Assembly (NCBI GenBank): GCA_951799425.1
Contig: OX637391.1
Coordinates: 16,644,051-16,708,050 of the forward strand
Length of the DNA: 64,000 nucleotides
Direction of reading: 5' to 3'
From: Ilex aquifolium
Lineage: Eukaryota; Streptophyta; Magnoliopsida; Aquifoliales; Aquifoliaceae
Position numbers and translations under genes: made by a program
Notes under the pieces: generated by a model
The model's input: the letters and a program-made list of their open reading frames with translations, nothing else
The model's database searches: none
What the model was told of the DNA's origin: nothing
Shown: piece by piece, positions 9,831-22,621 of the stretch
How the letters are laid out: each line of letters begins with the position of its first letter
Numbering within the stretch: position 1 is the first letter of the stretch

Positions 9831-10466
9831 TCATAAACAAATAAATTAATTTTAAATTTGATATAATGAGATCAATTTCTTGAATGTTAGATTCTTATGT
9901 TTTATCGTGTCTTCAGACACGAGTTATTACTAGTTAATTAATATTGGCTCTAATTCTAGATTTATTTTCATAAACTTACACTGTTATTGAGTTTTTTTTT
10001 TATGGGCTTGAACTTTTATAATAGTACATAATTCTAATCTTAGTTATTTTATTTTTTTGGTAAGAATTTAATTTTAGTATGGACATATAAAAATATGAGA
10101 CCTTTATCTTGACGGGGTCTAAAGCGCCTTCTTCGATTGCTTTTATGGTCTAAACAGCTATGTAGTGAATTTAATGGAGTGGAGATAGAGCTTTTTGTGG
10201 GATGGAAATAGTCTCCACAATTATCCCCCTCAGTTGATGAAAGAAATTTGATTAAAATATTAAAAATTAATCAGTAGAAATTTTGTAAAACTATACATTT
10301 ATGGAGATTGGCCAGAACTTGAAAAATACAACTACCAAAAGAAGGGAACTTAGGACCGTTTGGCAAGAAGACTGCTCTCGGTGGCTTGGGCCCTACCATC
10401 CAAGGTCTGTGGAACATGGGGTTTAATAGTATAACTGATATGGAACTTACAATTGCCGATGCTATT
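9831..10466. other. Intervening DNA between Tat-1 and Tat-2
   Basis: This is AT-rich DNA with no convincing gene. Its last five bases, CTATT (10462-10466), form the left target-site duplication of Tat-2. Confidence 0.6.
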
Positions 10467-11174
10467 TGATGGTGTAAATCTACTGAAAATGAGATAGGCG
10501 TTCAAATATGTATGGAATTGTGAGTGGTGTTTGAGCTGCAAGGCTCCTATCTAGCAATGCTGGTTGATGCTTAGGGGAATTGAGGAAGGGGAGATAACAC
10601 AACAAGATTTCAGTGGTTCACCGGCCTTAGCTCGGCTAGTCCACTCTGGAATGGAGTCTCTAGCTCCTCTCTTCTTATTGATGACGATGAATGTATTACA
10701 ATGCAGTAAGAGGGGAAAAAAAATTAGGGTTCTCGGTGGCTCTCCTACCTCCCTTTTATAGCCTCTTACTTACCTCTAATCCGATTGTACTTCCTATAAT
10801 GGAGGGATTTTCTCCCCTCTACTCTCCTCCGTTCCGGGGTTACCTAAACTCCTTTTGGCTGGATCAACGGACTCTATCCCGAAATTTTTGCCTTCTATCG
10901 TGGGATCCTTCTCAATCTTCTGAGAGGATCTCGATCGACTACGAATCTCATGCCTTGAATCCAGTTTGGCTATTGCTCTGGAGGTATTTGCTATTGCCTT
11001 CTGTCATCTTGCTGTCTCCTCGTCTTTTCCTCCTATTATCTTGTTTGGAGGAGCTCCAGTACCGACTGGACGAGCTCAGACTATGGTTGGGATGAGCTCT
11101 GTTTTTCTTCTCTGACCTCCCGAGCTGAGCTCATTTCCTGAGCTCAGGTCTGGGGTTTACTTTAGGTATCATCA
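10467..11174 (-). repeat. 3' LTR of Tat-2
   Basis: The 708-bp LTR runs from TGATG to CATCA. It pairs with 22622-23328. A TATA box lies on the minus strand near 10752-10759. Confidence 0.95.
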
Positions 11175-11352
11175 CTTACTCCCCAGCCCTTGCCTTAAGT
11201 TAGCTTAGGCAGGGGCTGAACTGCTTCCCAAACCGAGCTAGATCTGCACGTGGCTACCCTTGGCTTCACACGTGACTGAAGCCCTTTGACGGTTTGCAGC
11301 ACTCATGACTTTCCTCGATTTCCGCGCACGTCTCAAACCACGTCCCTCAAGC

Positions 11353-11360
11353 TTTAAATA
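11353..11360 (+). promoter_or_regulatory. Possible antisense promoter of Tat-2 gene A
   Basis: TTTAAATA on the plus strand sits about 480 bp before the gene A start, followed by a CT-rich leader and a possible leader intron donor (CTAG/GTACGC near 11568). This fits a plus-strand promoter just inside the 3' LTR. The assignment rests on sequence resemblance only. Confidence 0.4.
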
Positions 11361-11839
11361 CCCAAACGGCTACCTGAACCGCTTCTTTCCACTATTCATC
11401 TTCTCCTATGTTCTCTGAACTTCTTGCCTCTGCAAATTCTTGACTCCCTGTCTTGAAGCTTTCTGATTCTTGTTCCAAATCGGTTTTTCTGTGTTCGATT
11501 CGAGGACTCGCAGTGCTTCCCCTCTTGATTTGACCCCGAATTGTTGTTCGTCGCTCTTCCCTAACTAGGTACGCCCTTTCTGCCCCCTTTTTCGCATCTT
11601 CCCTCGTTCTGGATCCCTCGAGTTCAAGGTGGTTATTACGTTTTTGGTCTTTTCGGTTCTTTTATTGCTGGAAATGCGATTGTTGTCTATCCCCTCTTCC
11701 TTATTTTGTGGGTTGGAGCTCCATTGTGCACATACTTGCTGTTGGGAACTATTGTGCTGACCCTAAGGTTATTAGGGAGAGTTTGTTTAGTGTTCCCCCC
11801 CTTTATTGTTCCTTTAACCTTCCCTTTTCTTGCCCAATC

Positions 11840-14443
11840 ATGTCTACCTCTTCCGGTGCTACCCGTTCCTCTGTTTCCCTGCTAGACGATCGGTCTGAGG
11901 ACACTGACTTAGGGGACGTAGGTGATGAAATTGATAATTTTCCTGGTGTGGATGCTGTAGAAGCCGAGGTCGACACTGAGGAACCTCCCTCTACATCATC
12001 TCCCATGCCCCCCAAGCCTGACAAAGGCAAGGGCAAGGTGAGTGGAGTTGGGGTTGAAGAAAAAACCTCATACTTGGGGCTTGCCTTTAGGCATGCCGAA
12101 TTCGTGGGCTATAGTAAAGAAGCCCCCGTATTAATGAGAGCTTACAAAGCTCGCTATGGTTTTCCTCCTGGGGTTGAACCCTAGTGTCCAGATAAATCCA
12201 TCTACTATGTAGAACAAGTGCGTAAGAGGGTCTGCTTCTTCCTGGCTGCCTTTGAGAACGGTCTTCGCTTTCCCCTGCATCCCTTTATTAAGGTTGTTCT
12301 GCAACACTTTAATGTATGCCCTTCCCAGCTTTCCCCCAATTTCTATGGCATTATGGTAGGCCTTTTAGTCATCTTTAAGAAGCATAAACTCGGAGTTCCT
12401 AACCTCTCTCTGCTTATGGAGCTTTTCAACGTAAAGCTGACCTCTTCTGAAGGCTTTCTGTATATTTCTAAGCGAAACAATGCTAGGAAAATCATTACTG
12501 ACCTCCCCACTTCTCACAAAGCGTGGAAAAAGCACTTCTTTTTTATTGGGGGTACCAACTGGGAGTACAATCCTGCGGATAAAACAGATACTCTTGGTAT
12601 CCCCACGGCCTGGACTCCACCAGAAAACTCGGGTAAGTCTTTACTCGTGCTGGCTGAGCTCTGATCTGGAACTTATGGGCCTCTTGCATTTCTCTTACTT
12701 GTATATTTTTATTTTTTAGGTGGTCGGCCTGAGCTCAGCCTCGAGGATAAGAAGGTGTTATTGAAGTTGGGGAATATCAAGCCAGAGAGGTACGCTGATC
12801 TTATTGAGCCTCAAAATCTGGTGGAGCTAGGTCTGAGTCCCCCTTTGGCAGCCTTAGCTATTTCAATATCTATTATAGGCGCTGAAGAAGGTAATATCAC
12901 TATCACTTTCTTTCTTTTCCTCTTTTGTTTTCTTTTTATACCTCCTGATTCCATTCAGATCTTCCAGGTCCTTCCACCATGAGGTCTACTCCTGAAGAGC
13001 TCAAGGCTAAGGTTGAGGAGTTGATGAAAGATGGTAAATCCAGCAAGCGCAAGGCCCAGGCCGGCTCTGGGAGTGGCCCAATCACCCGGGCTAAAATTTC
13101 AAGATTGGAGATGCCTTCACCCTCCTCAACTGTTAAAGAACTGGCTCCCATCAAGGCACTGCCTTCCTCATCTGGCACTCCTCAAATTGCAGTCACCTCT
13201 TCCCCTCCTCTTCTAAAGATCGAAAGGGCTTTGAGACTGATCCCCGATCTCCAACCCGGCAATTTCACGTACAGTGCTTCTGGGAAGAGAGTTGAGAAAG
13301 GGGAAAGATCCGAAGAGGAAGATGAAGATTCCTACTTCGATAACATGGATCTTGCTGCGGGAGCTCTTTCTTCTATTTTTTTTGACTCTGACGTCCTGAA
13401 GGCTACTTCTATGCCCCTTGAGGAATCCATCTCTTCAGCTCTTCAGGGAGCAGCTGCTATAAGTGTTAGCACTTTTCCCTTTTTACTTACTCTCATTTCA
13501 TGGTCTTACGCAATCTGCTGGACTTCCTTTACATCTCCAGGCTGCCCTCCACACGAAAGGTTTATTGCACCGGATTCGGTCTCATGAGCGCTCTTTTAAG
13601 GCTCTAAAGGCGTATGAGGTCAGAGTTGCTGAGTTGCCCCTTGAAAACGAGGATCTCAGGACTCAGGTGCAAAGCCTTAAGGAGCAAACAGTGAAGCAAG
13701 CCTCCGACCTCAAACATACCTTAACCGTCAAGGTCAGAGCTGAGGAAGGGGAAAAGAGAGCTCGAGATGAGCTACGGCTAGCTAAAGAGGATCTGCAGCT
13801 CAAGACTGAGGTGTGGACCAAGGCTAGTCAAGAGGCTTTTGACGCCAAGAACTCTCTCATGCAGGCAAAGCAGGATTACCTCACTCTTAGCGAGGCCAAT
13901 GACAAGCTCTGCGAGGAGCTTGAGGGGCAGAAAGCCCTGGTCAAACAGAGGGATAGCGAGGTAGCCGAACTGAAAGATGAGGCTACCACCTTATGGGCTA
14001 CTGGGTGGCTCGCTTTTAGGCGTAAGGCTATCAAAGCTTTTCCTGACCTCGACTTCAACTTCCTTATTCCTACTGAGGAAGAAATGGAGAGCTCAGACTT
14101 TGATAACGGAGAAGATGCCTTGGTCCCACCAGTTGAAGCCTTGACTCAAGATGTACTTGCCACTAGGGCTTCTGGAGCTCTTGCCACTGGGACAGGCTCT
14201 CTTGCTGCATTTCCTGAGCTCCCAACTGCGACTCCTGAGCTCTCCACTACTACTCCTGTTGTTCCTGTTACTACACCGTTTTCAGCTGACCTGGTGTCTG
14301 AGGCCCTTGCTCAAAATTTGGAATCAATGGGAGTAGGGACCCTCGTGGCTGGCACCTCTGGGAGCTCTTCCCTTCCTTCTGCTGTTGAAGGCTCATCTAC
14401 CGAGCTACGAGATCCTTCAATTACTCCTTCCTTGGATACTTAG
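11840..14443 (+). pseudogene. Antisense Tat-2 gene A: long Transposase_28-like coiled-coil protein, one nonsense codon
   Basis: The plus-strand gene starts at ATG 11840 (MSTSS). After an acidic Ser/Pro N-terminus comes a Transposase_28-like core, LRFPLHPFIKVVLQHFNVC (about 12248-12304). Splice-like gaps follow: GTAAGT near 12632 to TTTTTAG near 12719; GGTAATATC near 12890 to a CAG before 12970; and one ending at TCTCCAG near 13540. A basic region (SSKRKAQ), an acidic tract, a long heptad-rich coiled coil (about 13560-13980) and a Ser/Thr/Pro tail end at TAG 14441. TAG at 12182-12184 breaks the first exon and fits CAG to TAG. It shares the core with gene B but is longer and clearly diverged. 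Function is unknown; this class is known only from plant gypsy elements. Confidence 0.65.
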
Positions 14444-14469
14444 AGCTCTTTCTGCGTTTATGTAATTCT

Positions 14470-14508
14470 ATCTTCTTTTCTTTTCTTTTCTTTTCTTTTC
14501 TTTTTTTT
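14470..14508. repeat. TTTTC microsatellite
   Basis: About six TTTTC units follow directly after the antisense gene A stop codon. Confidence 0.85.
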
Positions 14509-15149
14509 TGTACTTCAAACTTGTATTTTGGAATACAAACTTCATAAAGTAATTTCTGAACTTCGTTTTGAATTGTGATATGTTGTGATTTGAGACATAA
14601 CTTACATGGTTCTGTCTTTTCTGAATTTTCTTGTACTTCCTTTGCCCCCCTTGCTTGGAGAAGTGCTTCAGTCCTTCTTAAGGCAAGATTATGGACTTTA
14701 TGAGCTGCCAAGTTCTTTTGATGAACTAAGGAACCCATCAGGAACTTCATCATTCTGATGTAAGCAAGGTTCTTGGAACTGAAGGTCTCAAAGACTTGCT
14801 ATAGAGGTGCTATGCTGCCAAATGAGCTGAGCTCATATATGAGGACTATTCTGTTTGGGTGGGGTCAGAACTCTCTTCGGTTGTTTTGAGTGCATTAGGA
14901 GGGGTAATCTTGCGCTGATTCCTTTTTCCGCATTTTTCCCAACCTTTTTCCATAACCGTAACCACTTTTATTAATTAAGAAACCAAAAAGACAGCCGACT
15001 CCCTTTCGCGTGGCTCTTGATTTCCTAAAAACTTACAACCTTCTTTAAGTCTCCTATCATCTGCTGAGTTTTTTTCTCTCTTGCGAAAAATATTCCTGAG
15101 TTTCTTCTTGATTCTTCGTGGTTACCCTCTGTTTTCATCGTAAGCTTTA

Positions 15150-16215
15150 ATGGCTGCCTCCGCTTCTTCTTTGTTCAAGGAACGTACTTCCTTTGGAATC
15201 GAATGGAAGTGGCAACATCAATACCTGTCTCCTTCGACTCTGGAACCTTCTGATTTGATATTAATCAAGAAACGGTTCTTTCCTGATCTCGATTTGCCTC
15301 TTCGAGTTCCTACCCCTGATGAGCCTTGCAACTATTTTTCTAGAGGGGAGGTCTGCTTTTTTGAGGGTGCCATGGACGTGGGACTTCGCCTTCCCATTCA
15401 TCCGGCTATTGGGCGAGTTCTTTCCTACCATGGCTTGTGCCCCTCTCGCCTTTCCCCTCGAGGGTGGGCTGCTATGGTGAGCTTTTTCCTTTTCTGGCGC
15501 TTGTACGGCAACGGCAAGTTCCCTTCAGTTGCCGAGTTCCTTTACTTCTTCGTGATTGAAGAGGACAATCCCCCCTGCTTTAGCTTTTTTCGTTGGAGGC
15601 AGTTTGATTTACCCCGTTTGGTTTTGGACCTTCCTTCTAATTCTGAAGGGTGGTCCCAACACTTCTTCTTTGCTTCCGGGAAGTCTTGGCGGTCTCCTGA
15701 GCTGCGCAATCCTGATGCCAGGATTCCACGGTCCTGGGAGAGCCTATCCTGTCCTGGTATGCTTAAGCCGAGATTTCTTTGAGCTTCTTCTCACCAAGAT
15801 ATATTCTCATTATATTCTGGTTTGTGCAGGTCCTCCTGATCTCGACCAGAGATGATGAATGTTCGTGAGCTGTTGCTCGTAGTGCCCAGGACTTTTTCTG
15901 AGTTGATGACGAGTGCAAACCTTTATCTGCTTGGGGCCGAGGCTACTAAATATGAATTTTCCTCTATTCCCTATGATTCCTGATGAGGAAGGGGATTCTG
16001 ATGAGGAGGGGGATACTGGCGCGAGTTCAAAGAAGCGCAAGAGGGAGGGCTCTTTCTCACCCAACTCTCTTTCCACTATTTTTCTTACTCCAGCAGGTCA
16101 GAAGCTTCTTGATTCACTCTATAAGGCTGAGCAAGAAAGAGATGAGCTGAAGGAGGAGAATGCTCGCCTGAAGGAGGAAGTGGCCGAGCTGAAGTCGCAG
16201 CTCAAGAAGGACTAG
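15150..16215 (+). pseudogene. Antisense Tat-2 gene B, broken
   Basis: This is the counterpart of the Tat-1 gene at 1107-2195, from the same start (MAAS) to the same C-terminal coiled coil ending LKKD. The intron runs from GT at 15757 to AG at 15829 (73 bp) and contains stops, so splicing would be needed. After it, a 2-bp deletion relative to Tat-1 near 15845 shifts the frame, and a further deletion near 15975 removes part of the acidic linker. The Transposase_28-like core (about 15290-15500) is intact. Confidence 0.75.
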
Positions 16216-16675
16216 GAATTCTTGCCTCCTTGTACTCCCTTTCTTTTCTTGAATGATGTCAAACTATGTCTCTCTTTATATTTTCTTGAACGCTTGTATC
16301 CTTGAATTTTTTGGAATGCTAGATCTTTCTTTTTGAATGTGCATGTCCATGTTATGAGCTAAGGGGCTCATCTCTTATGAGCTAAGGAGCTCATTCTGAA
16401 TTCTGTAAGTTTAGGCGCTGAGCTCTTCCAGCACATTCTTCGCGTTCAGAATACGAATGTGGATGGAAAACAGAAGATCATGTTTGTACTGACATCCGCT
16501 GTACTAGACATGAAGCTGAGAGATGACCTTTAACGTTTGGAGAAGATCAGGAACCACTGTGGTCTTCGTCAGTATTGGGATTTTAGAGTGTGTGGGCAGC
16601 ACATGAAGACTGCTGGTCGTGGGGGTATGACTGTTAGTGTCTCCGAGATGAGATCAGCTTGAATTTTATGAGCTT

Positions 16676-16972
16676 AGAAGCTTATCGTTTGTATATGAGC
16701 TGAAGAGCTCATCTTGAATTTTATAAGCTGAGAAGCTTATCGTTTGTGTATGAGCTGAAGAGCTCATCTTGAATTTTATAAGCTGAGAAGCTTATCGCTT
16801 CTGTATAAGCTGAAGAGCTCATCTTGAATTTTATAAGCTGAAAAGCTTATCGTTTGTATATAAGCTGAAGAGCTCATCTTGAATTTTATAAGCTGAGAAG
16901 CTTATCGTTTGTGTATGAGCTGAAGAGCTCATCTCGAATTTTATAAGCTGAGAAGCTTATCGTTAGCTGCAG
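16676..16972. repeat. Hairpin array of Tat-2: about 55-bp unit, 5-6 copies
   Basis: Alternating inverted repeats ATGAGCT-GAAG-AGCTCAT and ATAAGCT-GAGA-AGCTTAT lie just after the end of pol. The first matches Tat-1. The second keeps the Tat-1 stem but changes its loop from TTGA to GAGA. Units with ATAAGCT opposite AGCTCAT (near 16805 and 16860) carry a pairing change at one position. Confidence 0.93.
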
Positions 16973-17081
16973 AGCTGGTTCCATATGTTCTTGTTGCACA
17001 TTCCTTTACTTCGAAAATCATACGAGGATGAATAAAAGACTCGTTTATTTTTATTGAAAATAGCTCTATTACATGGAAAAC

Positions 17082-20000
17082 TTACTGAAAGAACTTCTTA
17101 AGGTGCTCGGCATTCCAAGAGTGAGGTAGGATCTTTCCTTCCTCTGTTTGTAGCTCGTAGTTTCCTGGTCTGACTACCCTTGATATGATATAGGGTCCTT
17201 CCCAGTTGGGTCCCAGCTTCCCATGTGCGGGATCCTTCTTCGCAAGCAGAAGCCTCCTAAGTACCAAGTCCCCAACCTTGAAACTTCTGTGCCTTACCTT
17301 CCTGCCGTAGTATCTTGGAGTTTTCCTTTGATAAATTTGGACGCGATGCAAAGCTCTGTCTCTTTTTTCATCCAGGAGATCGAGGTTCAATAGGAGAGAC
17401 TCATCATTGTGCTCGGCATCTGCAAATTCTACCCTTGGTGACTGGAGCCCCACCTCAACAAGGGCTACTGCCTCGGTTCCAAAAGCTAAAGCAAAGGGGA
17501 TTTCTTGGGTTGCAGACCTGGCAGTGGTTATGTAGGCCCACAATACTTCAGGGATGTACTCCACCCACTTGCCTTTTAGGTTTTCTAGTTTGGTCTTCAG
17601 AGCTGTCTTTATGGTTCTGATTATGACCTCTGCTTGTCCATTGGATTGAGAATATGCAGGAGCTGAGAAATAGTTCTTTATCTCGAGCTCAGCACAAAAA
17701 ATTTTAAATTTTGAGTTGTCAAACTGCTTTTCATTGTCAGACACGACTGCTCTGGGAACCCCAAACCTGCAGACTATCGATTTCCAAACGAAGTTTTGGA
17801 CTTTTTGTTCGGTGATTGTTGCCAAAGGTTCGACCTCTGCCCATTTGGTGAAGTAATCCACCCCTATGATAGCAAACTTGCATTGTCTCATACCGGTGGG
17901 AAGGGGTCCAAGAATGTCCAAACCCCACTGCTGAAAAGGCCATGGGCTTACCACCGAGGTTAGCAGCTCGGGTGGACAATGAGAAATATTGGCATGCTCT
18001 TGGCAAGTCTTGCATTTTTTGACCAAATCGGTGGCATCTTTGAGCATGATCGGCCAATAATATCCCTACCTTAGCGCTTTTCCTGCCAAGGCCCGAGCTC
18101 CGATGTGATTGCCACATATTCCCTCATGTACTTCTCTGAGTATATAATTGCCATCTTCATCTCCCACGCATTTAAGGAGAGCTGTTGAGAATCCTCGTTT
18201 GTACAGGTTTCCTTGCAACAAAGAAAATCTGGCTGAACTGGTTTTGAGCTTGGAGGCCTCTTTAGCATCGCCTGGCAAGGTTCCTTTCTGCAAGTATTCT
18301 ATGATGGGGGTCCATCCAGTTCGGCTGAGCTACGATTGGTAGCATTTCCTCCCTTTCAATGCTTACTGAAGGCTCTGGAAGGTGCTCCACTGGTATTAGC
18401 CTATCCAAGTCTTCTTGAGAGGCAGTTGCTAACCTTGCCAACGCATCTGCTCGTGAATTCTCTGCTCTGGGCATGTGTCTGACCTTAACCTGCACAAACT
18501 TTTTCATTAGTTCTTGTACCTTTCTGAGGTAAATGATCATTTTTTCGCCTCTCATTTCGTAGGATTCCTCTATCTGTTTTACCACTAGTTGAGAGTCACT
18601 ACAAATCTCTAGCTGTTCTGCTTCCATAAAATGAGCAAGATAGCGATGACAGTTTCATATTTTGCCTCGTTATTTGAAGCTTTAAACCCAAATCTAAGGG
18701 CATACTCGACATCTATTCCTTCTGGAGAGGTCAAGATCATACCTGCACCGCTTCCCTGAGCGTTGGCAGCTCCATCCACTGAAAGCCTCCATATGGGGAG
18801 GTCTGGTATTAAATCTGTGGTCTCCATAGGTGCTGCTGCTGTGAACTCTGCGATGAAATCCGCCAGAATTTGCCCTTTAATCGCAGTTCTTGGCTTGTAT
18901 CTGATATCAAACTCACTGAGCTCTATGACCCATTTAACCAACCTCCCCGAAGACTCTGGCTTATGTAGCACTTGTTTCAACGGCTGGTCTACTGGAACTT
19001 CGATAGTATGAGCCTGAAAATATGGTCTAAGTCTCCTAGCTGTTGTAACCAAAGCTAAAACGAGTTTCTCCATCTTTGGATATCTCTCCTCTGCCCCCCC
19101 CCCCTCAGAGCTCTGCTGCAGTAGTAGACTGGTTGCTGAGCTTTGTCTCGCTCCCTAACCAGCGCTGCGCTTGTCGAAAAATCTGAAACTGCCAGGTAGA
19201 GAGTAAGGACTTCCCCTTCTAAAGGGCTCACCAAAACAGGAGGAGAGCTCATATAATTTTTCAGGGCTTTGAATGCTTCTTCGCATTTGGTATCCCACTG
19301 GAATGCTTTCTTCAAGACTTGAAAGAATGATTGGCATTTATCACTTGACCTGGACACAAAACGGCTCAGGGAAGCTATTCTGCCTGTCAGGCGTTGCACC
19401 TCCCTTGTGTTGGATGGTGACTGCATATCTAACACCGCCCTAACCTTCTCTGGGTTAGCTTCAATTCCTCGGCTGCTAACTATAAAACCCAGAAACTTTC
19501 CTGCTGAGACACCGAATGCACACTTCGCAGGGTTGAGCTTCATCTTGTATTCCTTTAGGATCTGGAATGATTCAGCTAGGTGTTCGATGTGGAGCTCTGC
19601 CTTCAGTGACTTTACTAACATATCGTCGATGTAGACTTCCATGGATGCACCTATCTGCTTTTGGAACATCCTGTTCACCAACCGCTGGTAAGTGGCTCCA
19701 GAGTTTTTCAATCCAAAAGGCATGACCTGATAACAGTATGTTCCCTGTTCAGTCACAAATGAGGTCTTCTCTTGGTCGTTGGGATCCATCCTGATCTGGT
19801 TATAACCTGAGAAGGCGTCCATGAAGCTAAGGAACTCGTGTCCGGCTGTGGCGTCCACTATTAAGTCGATCCGAGGTAAGGGAAAACTGTCCTTGGGGCA
19901 TGCTCGATTGAGGTCAGTGAAGTCGATGCACAGTCGCCATTTACCATTGGTTTTTTTGACAAGAACCACATTTGCCAACCAGGTAGGGTAGTCAACTTCC

Positions 20001-22559
20001 CTGATGGCCTTGGCATGGAGGAGTTTGCTGACCTCCTCATTTATTGCCCTTTTTCTTTCCGAGACAAAACTCATTTTCTTCTGTTTGATGGGCTTGCAAG
20101 TTCGGTTCACGCTTAGCTTATGGGTCAATACCTTCCATGTCTTCTTACTTCCAAGCGAACACTCCCATATTCTCCTTCAAGGACCGGATGAGTAGACATT
20201 TGAGCTCATCGTTCAGCCTGGAACCTACATAAACGAGGTGATCTGGCTCCCTATCAAGCTGAATCGGTTCTAACTCTTCTGATGGCATTGGTCTTGTTTC
20301 CAGCTCATCTCTCATGTCGAGTTCATCCAATTGGATGTTCTCAACTTCCTTCATCTTCACAGAAGCCATGTAGCATTCTCTTGCTACACGCTGGTCTCCT
20401 CGGACTGCTCCGATTCTATTTTCTGTAGGGAATTTAATGATCAAGTGATAGGCAGATGAGATTGCCTTCACAGAATTAAGAGATGGTCTTCCAAGCAAGA
20501 TGTTGTATGCAGAAGGTGCATCGACCACTAGGAATTTTACGGTTGTGGTGGCTTGGCAAGGTGGGTCCCCTAGGGTGAGCACGAGTTGGATTGAGCCCAG
20601 GGGGAGCACCCTTGCTCCCGAGAATCCCAACAAGTGTGTACTTATAGGTTCAAGTCTTCCCCTTCCTATGTCCATTTTCTCGAATGCAGGTGTAAAAATG
20701 ATGTCTGCCGAGCTCCCGTTATCGATCAGAACTCGATGAACAGTTCTATTAGCCACCACAACTCGTACCACCAATGGATCATCATGAGGGTAATGGCATC
20801 CCTCCAGATCAGAATCTAAAAAAGTGATAGTTGTATCTAAGCGTGGTGCTTTGGATACAGTGTGCACTTCGAGAGCTTCTTCGGCTCTGATTCGTCGGAG
20901 GTGTACTTTCCTGGCTGAGCTGGACTCTCCCCCTCCCGCGAATCCTCCAGATATTACTCTAATCTCTTCTAAAGGCTGCTGATGTGGCGCATGTGCCTGC
21001 TGTTGAGGTGGCGGAGGTGGAAGAGCTCGGTTCTGGTTGTCGTGGGTTGCAAAGCGACGTAACTGTCCTCGCTGGATCAAGAACTCGATTTTCTTCTTTA
21101 GTTGAATGCAGTCATCAGTGTGGTGACCATGATCTCTGTGGTAATTGCAATACTTCGTGGGATCTCTCTTGGCCGGATCTGCCTTCATCCGAGGTGGCCA
21201 TCTTAAGAACTTCTCGTTTTGGACCTCATACAGAACTTGTGACACAGTGGCAGTGAGTGGAGTGAATCACTGAGGTCTGTATCTAGGCTGTAGTTCAGGC
21301 TGCATGGGGCCCAAGCGGTCTCTGACATTTCCTCTTCTCTTTGGCGAGCGGTCTCTATCCCTCCTTGGAGACCTTTCTCGCCCTTTTTCCTTCCTGGGAC
21401 TTCGGTCCCTTCTCTTTTCTTCTTTTTCTTTCTCCTTTCGTGAGGATGTACTCCCCACTTTGGAAAAGAGTGCCTCTTCACCATTTATATACTTTTCTGC
21501 CTTGGCTAACACCTCAGCCATGCTTGCCTAAGGATTCTTCGATATAGAGAACATTAAGTCCTTTGATTACACTCCCAATTCTGCAATGAAAGCGGTAATG
21601 ACAAACTTTTCGTCTGAGATGTCTACCTTCAAAGATTCTGAATTGAACCTCTGCACATAGGATCGCAGGTTCTCGTCAGGCCTCTGCTTTATGTTCAATA
21701 AATAATAGCTCGGCTTCCTATAGATCCGAGCTCCGATGAAGTGAGATACGAAGGAAATTGAGAGTTCTTTGAAAGAAGAAATCGAGGCTGGGGGGAGCCT
21801 ATTGAACCATGCCAAGGCTGATCCCTTCAAGGTGATGGCGAAGGCCCTGCACCGCACAGGGTCCTGGTATCCGTGCAACTCCATTTGGTTTTTGTAGGTG
21901 TTGAGGTGATCCACAGGGTCTTTTGTCCCATCAAAGACCTCTATCTGAGGTACTCTGAACTTCAGAGGAAGGGGGAAATGCAACACCCCGGGGGTGAATG
22001 GGGATTCAGTTTGCTGCACCAAGGCATCCATCGTTACTGGGGTTTTGACTTTCACTGCCTCTCTCATGTGGCTGAGCTCTTGCTGGATATCCTAGAAGCG
22101 GTGTTCCCAATATTGCTCCATTCTTTCTTGTTGGAAAGGAAGGAAATCATTCCTCTCCGGTCCTTCGTTATGGCTTTGAGCTTCTTCGTTGATTCCCCTT
22201 CTAGGCGGCTGACAGGGTACTTGGCTGCTTTCTCCTCCTTCGTTTGCTTCCCTGAGGGGGTCAGGGCACTGCCGTTCCCTAGGAGGAAGATTGTTTGGGC
22301 CTTGCCGAGGTGGTTGCGCCTGCTGAGGACCTTGTAAGAGTTTCAAGAGCTCTTCATTTTGCTGGAGTAAGCGTTGATTGACCAGGCGAAGAGCGTCCAG
22401 TTCATTGTTGGAGGGAGGATCCACCGTAGGAGGGTCGTTTTCAGCAGTAGGGATGAAATCATGAAGGTTTTTCGGTTGCCTCCCACTGGTGACCTCCTGG
22501 GGATTCTAATGTCTTGGGGGATTCATCTGACTTTTACTCATGTTTCACGTAGAGACCAT
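17082..22559 (-). pseudogene. Tat-2 gag-pol, disrupted by stops and frameshifts
   Basis: It is colinear with the Tat-1 polyprotein from Gag to integrase, but broken. Stops occur early in gag (near 22547), near 22096, 21568, 21532 and 21268. Frameshifting lesions relative to Tat-1 include a 14-bp loss near 20130, a run of 12 C at 19096-19107, a loss of about 10 bp near 18640 and an extra G near 18305. The RT motif YIDDM is still readable near 19620. The integrase keeps the catalytic Glu (codon near 17633) that Tat-1 has lost, but VSDNG has become VSDNE. It cannot make a polyprotein and would need help in trans. Confidence 0.92.
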
Positions 22560-22600
22560 CAGTTACTGAAGAATCAGTATATTTGTAACAAGAACTGTCG

Positions 22601-22618
22601 TTCCCACAGACGACGCCA
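22601..22618 (-). other. Primer binding site of Tat-2
   Basis: It matches the Tat-1 PBS except one G-to-A change (TGGCGTCGTC in place of TGGCGCCGTC), three bases from the LTR end. Confidence 0.8.
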
Positions 22619-22621
22619 AAC

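Noticed and set aside
10390..10466. Similarity between sequence left of Tat-2 (10425-10450) and right of it (23345-23375) as a longer duplication
   Set aside because: The match (about 19 of 24) is not at the element edges and the true TSD is the 5-bp CTATT.
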